Shown here in pieces: positions 54,439 to 63,095 of a stretch of DNA of 64,000 nt (position 1 is its first letter; the number at the start of each line of letters is the position of its first letter). The position numbers and the translations under genes are program-made. The DNA lies in contig CAJWEV010000003.1 in the NCBI GenBank assembly GCA_913031575.1, forward strand, positions 43,722 to 107,721. Direction: 5' to 3'. Under the pieces are notes generated by a model, which had not been told where the DNA came from, did not search any database, and saw only the letters and a list, made by a program, of their open reading frames with translations. Source of the stretch: an uncultured Halieaceae bacterium (GTDB lineage Bacteria; Pseudomonadota; Gammaproteobacteria; Pseudomonadales; Halieaceae).

Positions 54439-54756
54439 TTACATTTGAAATTCGGGCAGCTTAATCGTCATGTCACCGACGCTTTCGCTGGCGTAAATCT
54501 GGCAGCTAAGCCGCGAGTTGTCTTCTCGGTCAGGTCTAAGACCCAACATAGACTCCTCTTGAGGATCAACAGTGGGTAACGGCCCAGCGGATTCTTCGAT
54601 GAAGCAGTGGCAAGTACCACACACCGCACCACCACCACAGTCGGCGTCAATGCCAGGAACGTCGTACTTCATCGCTACTTCCATGATGCTCATTCCCGCA
54701 TCAGCATCGACTTCGTGCTCCGTGCCATCAAACTCAATGAATTTAATTACTGGCAT
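54439..54756 (-). CDS. [2Fe-2S] ferredoxin, adrenodoxin/putidaredoxin type
   Basis: A 105-residue plant/vertebrate-type ferredoxin. The cluster ligands are Cys40, Cys46, Cys49 (ADCGGGAVCGTCHC) and Cys85 (RLSCQIY), the CX5CX2C...C spacing of adrenodoxin-like proteins. These donate electrons to P450s or act in Fe-S assembly. It is not beside a P450 or a reductase. The lone P450 of this window is some 50 kb away, so pairing is only a possibility. It is not the isc-type gene by context. Confidence 0.93.
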   Translation of the reverse strand: MPVIKFIEFDGTEHEVDADAGMSIMEVAMKYDVPGIDADCGGGAVCGTCHCFIEESAGPLPTVDPQEESMLGLRPDREDNSRLSCQIYASESVGDMTIKLPEFQM

Positions 54757-54843
54757 TACCTATCCTTATCCGCCTCATTAACGCGCCGCGAATTGTGAAT
54801 TATTTCCACTCTTTGCGCTAGTGCCCACCCAGACGAATTTGGC

Positions 54844-55605
54844 TCAACCGCGCCCAGCAACTTTTAATAACAAACCCCTGAAAAGAGTTGATCGCAACAG
54901 TGGATCCAGCCACCGATAGAGTCGACCGGATATAACAACGGAACGGCCCTTATCACAGCCCACTAAACCCTCTCGAACGACCGTAGCTGCGTCATACCAA
55001 ATCCAGGTTGGCGAACTGTTTTTTGCCTCCATCAAGCCCGCAACCTCATGGAACTCGGTGTGAGTGAACCCTGGGCACAAGGCAGCCACGTTGACTCCAG
55101 AGCCGCGTGTTCCCATGTTCAGCTCCTCTGACAATGCAATGACGTACGCCTTTGCAGGTCCATAATTAGCAGAATCAGAGCTGGGAAAGCGACCGGCAAC
55201 CGAGGCCACGTTAATAACCCTGCCGTAGCCACGCTCACGCATACCGGGAATCAATCGACTACACAACTCAGCCACCGTGTTCATCATAAGCTGCTCGAAG
55301 TTACGTTGCGTCGAGTAGTCAGATACCGCTAGGAGATTGGGGCCGGCTATCCCGGCATTGTTAATCAATACATCGACTTTATGACCGCCAGCTGCGACGG
55401 TCTGACATAAATACTCAGGCGCGCCCGGCTGGCTCAAGTCCTGCTCAACGACTGTCACCGGTGTCTTTAGTGTCTCAGCCAGAGCCTCGAGTTTGTCTAC
55501 CCTTCTGGCTACCAGAATAAAGTGCGTCGCCCTGTCATCAAGCTGTCGAGCAAACTCAGCGCCCAATCCGGCCGAAGCGCCCGTGATGAGTACAGTACCC
55601 TTCAT
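54844..55605 (-). CDS. Short-chain dehydrogenase/reductase
   Basis: A 253-residue SDR. The cofactor loop is TGASAGLGAEFARQL, NNAGIAGP forms the middle motif, and the catalytic triad is Ser in NVASVAGRFPSS with YGPAK. The mixed hydrophobic tail (LDPLLRSTLFRGLLLKVAGR) suggests membrane contact, as in classical SDRs of the DltE/YqjQ type. The substrate is unknown. It lies between the GST-like gene and the ferredoxin on the same strand, with gaps of 33 and 87 bases. Confidence 0.88.
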   Translation of the reverse strand: MKGTVLITGASAGLGAEFARQLDDRATHFILVARRVDKLEALAETLKTPVTVVEQDLSQPGAPEYLCQTVAAGGHKVDVLINNAGIAGPNLLAVSDYSTQRNFEQLMMNTVAELCSRLIPGMRERGYGRVINVASVAGRFPSSDSANYGPAKAYVIALSEELNMGTRGSGVNVAALCPGFTHTEFHEVAGLMEAKNSSPTWIWYDAATVVREGLVGCDKGRSVVISGRLYRWLDPLLRSTLFRGLLLKVAGRG

Positions 55606-55638
55606 TTTATATCTGTCCCGCGTAGCCGTCCTAAGTGA

Positions 55639-56559
55639 TCAATTAATCACGCTGCATTCGAAACCGGATACGGGGAAATGCACGTGACACATGCCAACGT
55701 CCTCCGAACGACGCGCCACAATAATGCGAGTCTCACTTCTACTCACCAGCGTGCCAGTCACAGGCACTCGACCCGTATCCAAAGGTGTTACCGTTACCCA
55801 TCGCCCCACGTCTGGATGATCGGCACTCCCCTGTGGGAGTGCTCTCGGTTCCTGTGATTTTGCCGCAACCATAGCCTCATCACTCGAAATAGCCGTGTAC
55901 TGACCCCAACCAAAGCCGGCCATGTGCGCCATCCAAACCTTCACACGCTCTGGTAACGCCGACTTTTTCACGCTCCTAAACCCCTGAGCAAGAAAAATGG
56001 GGTGATAGCAGCAGAAATCACTCAAACAAGGCTCTTCACCGCCCAAAAAAGACTGCGAGACTAGCATCTCGTCCAAGTCCTGCAGGAACGAGGAAAACGC
56101 GGACCTTGCGACCTCAGGCGTCTGTGCAGCAGGGCCATGTCCTTGAGCGAATGAAGCCCGGTCTTTTGCGAACGCAAGCATACCCTTCAAGCCCAGCATT
56201 ATCGTGAGACCTGCCGCTGTTTTCAGCTGCGACCTTTGCCGTATCGCTGCAAAAAAAACATCCGTCTCCGCACGCTTCGCCAGCGCTAATACCGCTTCAC
56301 TCGACGGCGCCAAATCCCGGTCTGCTCGTGATATTACCTCATCACAAATAACGGCGGTGTCGCAGAAAATATCGGCGCCACACTGCATTACGGGGATCCG
56401 ACGGTAGCCACCCGCAAGAATAGCCAGCTGGTCGCGGGGTGGCTGTATAGGCACCTCAACGGATTGCCAACTCACATCCAAATACCCGGCCAACAGGCGC
56501 ACTTTTTCCGCGAAAGGCGACGCCGGGTAGTGATATAGGATAAACGATGAACTAGACAT
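55639..56559 (-). CDS. Glutathione S-transferase-like protein with C-terminal extension
   Basis: A 306-residue protein. The N-terminal thioredoxin-like domain has FILYHYPASPFAEKVRLLAGY and IPVMQCGADIFCDTAVICDE, the glutathione site of GST families. An all-alpha C-terminal domain follows. The last 70 residues (WVTVTPLDTGRVPVTGTL, SETRIIVARRSED) form an extra beta-rich segment not typical of a 200-residue GST. The function is not known. It is upstream of the SDR by 33 bases, so the two may be co-transcribed. Confidence 0.8.
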   Translation of the reverse strand: MSSSSFILYHYPASPFAEKVRLLAGYLDVSWQSVEVPIQPPRDQLAILAGGYRRIPVMQCGADIFCDTAVICDEVISRADRDLAPSSEAVLALAKRAETDVFFAAIRQRSQLKTAAGLTIMLGLKGMLAFAKDRASFAQGHGPAAQTPEVARSAFSSFLQDLDEMLVSQSFLGGEEPCLSDFCCYHPIFLAQGFRSVKKSALPERVKVWMAHMAGFGWGQYTAISSDEAMVAAKSQEPRALPQGSADHPDVGRWVTVTPLDTGRVPVTGTLVSRSETRIIVARRSEDVGMCHVHFPVSGFECSVIN

Positions 56560-56612
56560 GTGGCTTCCCCCAAATAACCTGCGAGAACCTTAGAGCTCTG
56601 TGGCCTGAATTA

Positions 56613-57251
56613 CTACTGCGCTAGCGCGTCTCTAATGCTTCGAGTGATAGCCTCAACTGACCCGATGCCGTCAATACGATGATAGGAAGGCCCCTCCAAA
56701 GTGCTGTAGAAATCCACTAATGGCCGAGTCTGACTTTCATAAACCGATAACCGGTGCCTAACAGTCTCTTCAGAATCGTCATCTCGCTGAATCAGTGGTT
56801 CGCCGCTAACGTCATCCACACCCTCTACAATGGGCGGGTTATGTGTCACATGATAAACACGCCCGCTACCAGGGTGGACACGTCGACCACTCATGCGTGA
56901 CACAATTTCCTCGTGGTCGACATCTATTTCGATCACCTGATCGATATCAATACCTGCATCGATCATTGCTTCAGCTTGTGGAATGGTTCTGGGAAAACCG
57001 TCAAACAGACAGCCGCTCGCACATTCAGGCGCCTCGAGTCGATCTTTGACTAGGCCGATGATGATCTCGTCGGAAACCAAACCACCCTCGTCCATAATGA
57101 CCTTAGCTTTTTTGCCCAGCTCGCTGCCTGCCTTAACCGCAGCCCGAAGCATGTCGCCCGTGCTGATCTGTGGGATACCGAAGTGCTCGCACAAAAATGC
57201 AGCTTGAGTACCTTTGCCGGCGCCTGGGGCACCCAAAAGAATAATACGCAT
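56613..57251 (-). CDS. adk: Adenylate kinase
   Basis: Adk interconverts 2 ADP with ATP and AMP. The protein is 212 residues. The P-loop is [12 protein letters not shown], the AMP site is [14 protein letters not shown], and the lid region follows [17 protein letters not shown]. Its family start MRIILLGAP is the ATG at 57249-57251, with AGGAG six bases upstream; the track start is seven codons earlier. It sits between the GST-like gene and mazG. Confidence 0.96.
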   Translation of the reverse strand: MRIILLGAPGAGKGTQAAFLCEHFGIPQISTGDMLRAAVKAGSELGKKAKVIMDEGGLVSDEIIIGLVKDRLEAPECASGCLFDGFPRTIPQAEAMIDAGIDIDQVIEIDVDHEEIVSRMSGRRVHPGSGRVYHVTHNPPIVEGVDDVSGEPLIQRDDDSEETVRHRLSVYESQTRPLVDFYSTLEGPSYHRIDGIGSVEAITRSIRDALAQ

Positions 57252-57322
57252 GTCGCTCCTACTTACTGGCATCGGGCCGGATTTCAGTCAAAGAGCCTGA
57301 AAATACACACCGTTCGGCTCGC

Positions 57323-58147
57323 TTACAACCCGAGTTTATTTTCCTCTTTCAGCTTCGCTTTTTGCCAACGTTCGTTAAGTCGGTCAGCGGATTCGTCAAC
57401 CAGAGAAGTCCCCTCTGCCGCCGCATCACGCTCCGCGGATCTAATACGATCCTCAAAACGACGGTTTGCTTTTCTCAGCGCTGCCTCCGCATCGACCTTT
57501 AAGTGTCTTGCGATATTTACGACGGTGAACAGTACGTCTCCAAATTCGTTCTCGATCTCATTTTGATCACCGGAGACCATTGCCTGTTCTAATTCTCTGT
57601 ATTCATCCAAAAGACGGGCCGACACAGTGCTGGCACTCCTGAAGTCAAATCCCACCGTTGCCGCTCGTTTTTGAAGCTTTTGAGCCCTTGAGAGCGCTCC
57701 AAGCGTCGCGGGTACATCATCCATGACACTCGTTTGTGCCCTGTCTGCACGCTCCTTTGCTTTCGACTTTTCCCAATTAATCTTGATAGTGCCCATTGAT
57801 GCTCGATCTTCAATAACGCCTTCAAGCTCCCCATCCTTGAACACATGGGGGTGACGCCGCAGAAGCTTTGCCGTAACACCTGATACGACGGAGTCAAAAT
57901 CAAATCGTCCGTCCTCCTTGCCTAGTTGCGCGTAAAAAATCACTTGGAATAGAAGATCGCCCAATTCTTCCTCAACGTGCGCATAATCCGACCGTTCAAT
58001 CGCATCGATCAGCTCCAGACATTCTTCGAGCGTAAAGGGAGCGATACTTTGGTACGTCTGCTTCAAATCCCATGGGCAACCATTCTCCGGATCGCGAAGC
58101 CGCTCCATCAAGCGCTTGAGGTCCTCTATGTTATAAGCACAGTCCAT
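57323..58147 (-). CDS. mazG: Nucleoside triphosphate pyrophosphohydrolase MazG
   Basis: MazG hydrolyses NTPs and dNTPs to monophosphates and clears abnormal nucleotides. It is a 274-residue tandem-domain form. The first catalytic set is CPWDLKQTYQSIAPFTLEEC and EEELGDLLFQVIFYA, and the second is ENEFGDVLFTVVNIAR. It lies 9 bases after cysM. In Pseudomonas, rlmD and relA lie between these two; neither is present here. Confidence 0.95.
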   Translation of the reverse strand: MDCAYNIEDLKRLMERLRDPENGCPWDLKQTYQSIAPFTLEECLELIDAIERSDYAHVEEELGDLLFQVIFYAQLGKEDGRFDFDSVVSGVTAKLLRRHPHVFKDGELEGVIEDRASMGTIKINWEKSKAKERADRAQTSVMDDVPATLGALSRAQKLQKRAATVGFDFRSASTVSARLLDEYRELEQAMVSGDQNEIENEFGDVLFTVVNIARHLKVDAEAALRKANRRFEDRIRSAERDAAAEGTSLVDESADRLNERWQKAKLKEENKLGL

Positions 58148-58156
58148 GCCTTAAAC

Positions 58157-59053
58157 CTACGAGTAGACGCCAGTTGACAAGTAACGATCACCTCGGTCGC
58201 ACACAATCGCAACCACAGTCACGTTGTCTTGGGATTCCGCAATTTCAAGTGCGGATGCAATTGATGCTCCCGACGAGACCCCGGCGAAAATGCCCTCTTC
58301 ACGGGCCATTCGCCGCATCGTTTCTTCTGCCATCGATTGTGAAACGTCGACAATGCGATCAACCGCAGTAGCATCGAAAATCTTCGGGCGATAGGCCTCC
58401 GGCCAACGGCGAATACCGGGAATCTGGGACCCCTCAATGGGCTGTAGTCCCACAATTTGAATCTCGGGATTCTTGGACTTGAGAAATGAGGACACGCCCA
58501 TGATCGTTCCCGTGGTGCCCATTGAACTGACGAAGTGTGTTACCCCGCCACCGGTTTGCTCCCAAATTTCGGGTCCCGTGGACGACACATGCCCAAGGGG
58601 ATTATCAGGGTTGGCGAATTGGTCGAGTACAATCCCGTCGCCTGCCGCCGCCATGTGACCCGCTAAATCTCGCGCTCCTTCCATACCCTCCGACTGGGTC
58701 ACCTCTATCAGCTCAGCGCCGTACGCTGCCATCGATAACTTTCGTTCACTGCTCATATGGCTGGGCATAATCAGAATCAAGCGATATCCGCGAATGGCCG
58801 CGGCCATGGCCAAGGCAATGCCTGTATTCCCACTGGTTGCCTCTATGATGGTGTCACCAGGCTTGATCAGACCCCGCGCTTCAGCTTCACGAATCATGCT
58901 CATTGCCGGCCGATCCTTCACTGAGCCCGCAGGGTTATTTCCTTCGAGCTTTGCTAGCACCACGCTTTTAGGATTAACCAGCATTCTTTGCAGGCGCACT
59001 AGTGGCGTATGGCCAATAGTGGATTCGATCGTGGGGTACTGTTGCTTATTCAT
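58157..59053 (-). CDS. cysM: Cysteine synthase B (O-acetylserine sulfhydrylase CysM)
   Basis: CysM makes cysteine from O-acetylserine and sulfide or thiosulfate with PLP. The protein is 298 residues. The PLP lysine is in NPAGSVKDRPAM, the TSGNTG loop is EATSGNTGIALA, and the phosphate site is FVSSMGTTGTIMG. I use the ATG at 59053; the track's first Met is a TTG one codon earlier. It lies downstream of acpS and upstream of mazG. Confidence 0.95.
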   Translation of the reverse strand: MNKQQYPTIESTIGHTPLVRLQRMLVNPKSVVLAKLEGNNPAGSVKDRPAMSMIREAEARGLIKPGDTIIEATSGNTGIALAMAAAIRGYRLILIMPSHMSSERKLSMAAYGAELIEVTQSEGMEGARDLAGHMAAAGDGIVLDQFANPDNPLGHVSSTGPEIWEQTGGGVTHFVSSMGTTGTIMGVSSFLKSKNPEIQIVGLQPIEGSQIPGIRRWPEAYRPKIFDATAVDRIVDVSQSMAEETMRRMAREEGIFAGVSSGASIASALEIAESQDNVTVVAIVCDRGDRYLSTGVYS

Positions 59054-59091
59054 CAAGAATGGTGACCGGGAGCCCCTCTGATTTAGGATGA

Positions 59092-59457
59092 CTATTGTGC
59101 AATGGCAAACGCGACGACCGAGTCTACTTCATCCGCAATGGACACCAAAATCTGTTGCGCACCTATTGCTCGAAGTCTCATTGCCGCTTCACCCGCCAAA
59201 GATACCTGAGGCTTGTTCAACGAGTTTTTTTTAATGGTGATAGAGGGCATAGTAATGCCGCTTCTGAACCCAGTGCCTAGGGCCTTAGCAATGGCCTCTT
59301 TGGCGGCAAAACGTTTCGCAATAAGCGATGAAGTAATAGGTCCGGCGGACAGTTCTTCAGCGGACAACACTTTGCTAGCGAAGCGGTCACCAAAGCGCCG
59401 ATGTACGGCTTCAATCCGTTTAAGCTTTACAATATCAACGCCAATACCCCGCACCAC
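59092..59457 (-). CDS. acpS: Holo-[acyl-carrier-protein] synthase
   Basis: AcpS attaches the phosphopantetheine arm to acyl carrier protein. It is about 121 residues from a GTG. Conserved residues are GIGVDIVKLKRIE and FAAKEAIAKALGTG, including the catalytic Asp and Glu. The track extends to 59538, overlapping recO by 22 bases with a repetitive N-terminus (TTERVMAEIVTTERVAGE). I prefer the GTG at 59455-59457, with GGGAG eight bases upstream, because homologues begin near here. An ATG at 59500-59502 is the alternative. Confidence 0.9.
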   Translation of the reverse strand: MVRGIGVDIVKLKRIEAVHRRFGDRFASKVLSAEELSAGPITSSLIAKRFAAKEAIAKALGTGFRSGITMPSITIKKNSLNKPQVSLAGEAAMRLRAIGAQQILVSIADEVDSVVAFAIAQ

Positions 59458-59476
59458 GACAGATTCTCCCGCTACT

Positions 59477-59536
59477 CTCTCAGTTGTGACTATTTCAGCC
59501 ATTACCCTCTCAGTTGTCACTCTTTCAGCTGCCGCC
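59477..59536. repeat. Imperfect 30-bp tandem duplication spanning the end of recO and the acpS leader
   Basis: Unit 1 (59477-59506) and unit 2 (59507-59536) both begin CTCTCAGTTGT. Their first 24 bases match at 21 positions. The second copy includes the recO stop codon and last codons. Read in the acpS frame, the copies give a repeating AE-VTTERV peptide. The unit length is a multiple of three, so the extended acpS frame stays open. Confidence 0.8.
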
Positions 59537-60245
59537 ACTCGCTAACAGCTTCTCGCACTTTTAGGGGATTACCACCCAGGCGCTGGTCTATCGCCAATCG
59601 CATGATGCCCTTCAATTTAGCTTGGCATATGTCGTTTATGTCGCAACCAGACCGTTGCCAGTTTGCCAAAGTTAATAACTGAACGCCCGAAACTACGAGC
59701 GACATGTCTCCACCATGACCGGATACAAAACCTCGCTCGGGCTGATAGCTATAGCTTGCGGTCTCTTGAATAGGACGATCCTCAAAATCACGCTGCCACT
59801 GAATTTGATAGCCAAGCTCCTCCAAGAGCAATAACTCGAACCTACGTAAGGCAAGCTCAGGATCGACAGACGAAGAGATCAGCTCGATAGCTTCACCGTA
59901 GGCTGCGAATAATGTGGGCACAGCATCGAACTTTGGAAGAAGACGTGTGAGTAATTCATTGAGGTAGAGCCCGGAGAACAGTGTCTCACCGACCAGCATG
60001 CGTCTGATACTGGCACTTTCAGCCGCAGCAACGTATTTCAACTCGCTGCTACCGCCGAATTTAACGAGAAGAGGTTGAAATGGCTGCATCAGCGCTGCCA
60101 TCATACCACCGCGTTGCTTTCGGTGAGCCCCCTTAACAACAGCGGACAGGCGACCATCTGCCGCCGTCAGAAAATTTACTAGGTAACTTGAGTCACGATA
60201 TGGTCGTCGTCCTAGCACCCAAGCCGGCTGCATGACCGAGGTCAC
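59517..60245 (-). CDS. recO: DNA repair protein RecO
   Basis: RecO loads RecA on SSB-coated DNA in the RecFOR pathway. The protein is 242 residues. The N-terminal OB-fold domain shows PAWVLGRRPYRDSSYLVNFLT, and the basic loop KGAHRKQRGGMMAALMQPFQ is typical. Its ATG overlaps the era stop by four bases (ATGA). Normally pdxJ follows recO; here acpS follows directly. Confidence 0.94.
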   Translation of the reverse strand: MTSVMQPAWVLGRRPYRDSSYLVNFLTAADGRLSAVVKGAHRKQRGGMMAALMQPFQPLLVKFGGSSELKYVAAAESASIRRMLVGETLFSGLYLNELLTRLLPKFDAVPTLFAAYGEAIELISSSVDPELALRRFELLLLEELGYQIQWQRDFEDRPIQETASYSYQPERGFVSGHGGDMSLVVSGVQLLTLANWQRSGCDINDICQAKLKGIMRLAIDQRLGGNPLKVREAVSEWRQLKE

Positions 60246-61150
60246 GACTCGACTTCAAGTCCAAGACTGCGCAGAGCGCGAATGTCGTCGGACCACCCTG
60301 ATTTAACCTTAACCCAGAGTTTCAACATCACTTTGCAATCAAAGGCTTTTTCCATGTCACGTCGTGCTTCGGTGCCTATTGAGCGAAGTCTTGAGCCACC
60401 GGTGCCAATAACGATCCGCTTTTGCCCATCACGTTCGACAAAGATAATCGCATTGATGTGCAAGACACCCCGATCATCGGTGTGAAACGCCTCTAATTCA
60501 GTCGCTGTCGTATGCGGTAACTCATCCCCGAGCTGGCGTATGATTTTCTCGCGAATAAGTTCCGCTGCCAAAAATCGCTCGGTACGGTTCGTAATTTGGC
60601 CCTCCGGGAATAGATGATACCCGCAGGGGAGCTGCTCTCTGACAAACGTTTCCAGCAGATCTAAATTTTTCTGGCGTAGCGCTGAGATAGGAAAAATGCC
60701 AGCGAAATCATGACGGGTCTGTAGCTCGCTCATCTCCGGGAGTAGCGCATTAGGATCGTCAAACAAGTCCATTTTGTTGACGACAAGCGCCACCGGCACC
60801 TTTACCGAGAGTAGTTTCTCGAGCACCCAGGAGTCCTCTTCAGTCCATTTCCCTCGGTCGATCAGAAACAGAACCAGATCGACATCGACCATCGCGGCGG
60901 TGGCCGACTTATTCATGGCTTTATTGATCGCACGAGGCTCATTGCGATGAAGCCCGGGCGTATCGACAAAAATCATTTGATCCTTGTCGACTGTCTTCAC
61001 ACCCAACACCTGTTGCCGCGTCGTTTGAGGCTTACGTGAGGTAATGCTGATCTTTTGTTCAAGGATAAAATTGAGCAAAGTCGATTTCCCTACATTGGGC
61101 CGCCCTACCAGCGCAACTAAACCACACCGGGTATCTGGATTATCACTCAT
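60242..61150 (-). CDS. era: GTPase Era
   Basis: Era is a 302-residue essential GTPase that binds 16S rRNA during 30S assembly. G motifs are GRPNVGKST, VDTPGLHRNE and NKMD, and the KH domain has VIGTGGSRLRSIGTEARRDM. The track starts at 61279, but the family start MSDNPDTRCGLVALVG is the ATG at 61148-61150. It overlaps the end of rnc by eight bases, as in many gammaproteobacteria. Confidence 0.96.
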   Translation of the reverse strand: MSDNPDTRCGLVALVGRPNVGKSTLLNFILEQKISITSRKPQTTRQQVLGVKTVDKDQMIFVDTPGLHRNEPRAINKAMNKSATAAMVDVDLVLFLIDRGKWTEEDSWVLEKLLSVKVPVALVVNKMDLFDDPNALLPEMSELQTRHDFAGIFPISALRQKNLDLLETFVREQLPCGYHLFPEGQITNRTERFLAAELIREKIIRQLGDELPHTTATELEAFHTDDRGVLHINAIIFVERDGQKRIVIGTGGSRLRSIGTEARRDMEKAFDCKVMLKLWVKVKSGWSDDIRALRSLGLEVES

Positions 61151-61817
61151 GTTCGAGTATCTCCAATATCGCCGCTGCCGCTTGTTGCTCCGCTTTTTTA
61201 CGACTCGATGCCGTGCCGAACCGTATGCTGTTGACGGCTTTGCAAGTGCACGCCACTTCGAATACCTGATTATGATCATCTCCGGAGATTGCTATGACCT
61301 CATAAGCTGGCAGTGGGTAACCCTTGCCTTGCAGCCATTCCTGCAGACGAGTCTTGGCATCTCTTGTCGCGTGGATATCAAGCGACGCAACGTCGGCAGC
61401 AAACCACGAGGCGACAATCTTACTGGCTATACCAAATCCAGCCTCTACTAACATACTCCCTGCCAGCGCCTCGACCGTGTCCGCCATGATACTCGCTCGG
61501 TGGCGCCCGCCGCTCTTTCGCTCGCCAGCGCCCATTAGTACCAAGGGGCCCAACTCGAAGCGCTCAGCAAGCATCGCGAGACCCTCTTTCGAAACCAATT
61601 TGGAACGAAGTCTCGATAAACTTCCCTCATCAAGATCGGGGTAGTGAGAAAATAACAGCTCAGCCACGACAGCATTGACGAGGCCATCGCCAATAAACTC
61701 GAGGCGCTCATTATTATCTGCACCAAAGCTTCGGTGTGTCAGTGCCCGCACAAGCAGCTCTGGCTCCTCAAATTGATAGCCGATGGATCGCTGCAAGACG
61801 GCGTGCTGTGGTTTCAT
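61143..61817 (-). CDS. rnc: Ribonuclease III
   Basis: RNase III cleaves double-stranded RNA, including rRNA precursors. The protein is 224 residues. The signature NNERLEFIGDGLVNAVVAEL and the metal site ADTVEALAGSMLVEAG are present, followed by the dsRNA-binding domain FGTASSRKKAEQQAAAAILE. Its start overlaps the stop of a decayed DUF4845-like frame (ATGA), and its end overlaps era. Confidence 0.96.
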   Translation of the reverse strand: MKPQHAVLQRSIGYQFEEPELLVRALTHRSFGADNNERLEFIGDGLVNAVVAELLFSHYPDLDEGSLSRLRSKLVSKEGLAMLAERFELGPLVLMGAGERKSGGRHRASIMADTVEALAGSMLVEAGFGIASKIVASWFAADVASLDIHATRDAKTRLQEWLQGKGYPLPAYEVIAISGDDHNQVFEVACTCKAVNSIRFGTASSRKKAEQQAAAAILEILEHE

Positions 61818-62228
61818 CTTGAGAGCACCCAGTTTTTTCTCGCGGGCGAGCGGTAATCCACGTTAACAATACCGGATTCCCAAACACCGTGTATAGGACC
61901 GACTGAGGGAAAAACGCTCCGGTACTCCAGTGTCACAATGCGGCCCATACGAAATCAATTAACCGACAATAGACGGGTGGGCCTGCTAAATTCGGTTAAC
62001 TGAACAGGCTTTTCGTAGCGCTTCTCTGACATCTGCACTTTAACGCCAACCTGAAACGGAACCAGACACCACAGGCTCGAAATCGCTGACAAGCGACCTG
62101 TACTCCATAACTTCTGACAATAACCTCAGTAACGTCGTTAGGCCAACCCAAGCCGTGACGATGACACACAAGATGAAAAAGCTGGATGGGACTTGGATGC
62201 CGCGCGGAGCCACCGAGTTGCGGTGCAA
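61814..62228 (-). pseudogene. Decayed DUF4845-family gene between lepB and rnc
   Basis: The interval between lepB and rnc is normally filled in gammaproteobacteria by a small DUF4845 membrane protein. Here the minus strand encodes a TM-like start (RGIQVPSSFFILCVIVTAWV, then MEYRSLVSDFEPVV), a stop TAA at 62040, then in the same frame SADVREALRKACSVNRI, a stop TAG at 61986, and in another frame GRIVTLEYRSVFPSVGPI running to RKNWVLSR and a TGA that overlaps the rnc ATG. The pieces lie in the order expected of a DUF4845 protein. So it looks like one gene broken by at least two stops and a frameshift. Confidence 0.6.
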
Positions 62229-62230
62229 AA

Positions 62231-63070
62231 TCAATGCAGGCCTCCCGCACGCTCGAAACTCGGAACGCTGAAAAGCGATTCCCAGTGCATCCAAATGGCC
62301 ACCGCCTCACCCACAATATCGCGCTCCGGAACCTGCCCCCACACGCGACTGTCGCTACTGTTATCGCGATTGTCACCCATCATGAAGTAGTGGCCAGGTC
62401 TAACCACAACGGAGAAATCCCGGATCGGCCGCAGCTGGTCAATCTGCGCCAGGTGACTTCTACCCTCGCGAGGTTCTTCTAGGCCAATCTGAATCCTACG
62501 AGCACCAGGCACATCGGTGAGCCACTCTCTTGGCACTACCTGCCCGTTAACTATTAATTGCTTTTTTCGGTATTGAACGTGATCCCCGGGCACGCCTATC
62601 ACACGCTTGATGTAGTACTGATCATTTGCGTGGGGGGGATAGAACACCATCACATCGCCACGCTTAGGCAAACTAACGTCCCAGATCTTAGTGCGAGTCA
62701 CGGGAAGCCGGAGACCGTATCGATACTTGTTCACCAAAATGTAATCTCCGACCTGGAGGGTCGGCACCATCGACGACGAAGGAATCTGAAACGGTTCGTA
62801 AAGAAAAGATCGAAGAACAAGTACAAAGGCAAGGACCGGGAAAAACGACTTCGCATATTCGACGACAAGAGGATCAGTCGCCTCGCGAGATGCACTCTCG
62901 ATGAATAATTTTGCGTCGGCAGACTCAGACTCACTCCAACGCGGGTACTTCTTTTGTAGCTCTGTGAGTCGCGCTGAGCGCGCGGAAGCGAACAGTAAAC
63001 TGTCGGTCAGCCAAATGGCGCCGCTAGCCCCAACAATCACTGTCAGGATGAGAGGCAGGTCAATATTCAA
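62231..63070 (-). CDS. lepB: Signal peptidase I
   Basis: LepB removes signal peptides from exported proteins at the inner membrane. The protein is 279 residues. There are two hydrophobic segments (ILTVIVGASGAIWL and FFPVLAFVLVLRSFL). The catalytic Ser100 is in FQIPSSSMVPTL, and the general-base Lys155 is in YYIKRVIGVPGD. The MGDNRDNSSDSR box is intact. It follows lepA by 25 bases. Confidence 0.96.
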   Translation of the reverse strand: MNIDLPLILTVIVGASGAIWLTDSLLFASARSARLTELQKKYPRWSESESADAKLFIESASREATDPLVVEYAKSFFPVLAFVLVLRSFLYEPFQIPSSSMVPTLQVGDYILVNKYRYGLRLPVTRTKIWDVSLPKRGDVMVFYPPHANDQYYIKRVIGVPGDHVQYRKKQLIVNGQVVPREWLTDVPGARRIQIGLEEPREGRSHLAQIDQLRPIRDFSVVVRPGHYFMMGDNRDNSSDSRVWGQVPERDIVGEAVAIWMHWESLFSVPSFERAGGLH

Positions 63071-63095
63071 TAGAGGGTCCTCTTCACCTTTTTGG

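Noticed and set aside
61996-62376. 126-aa minus-strand ORF overlapping the end of lepB
   Set aside because: It overlaps lepB in another frame. The interval is better explained by a broken DUF4845-like gene in the other two frames.
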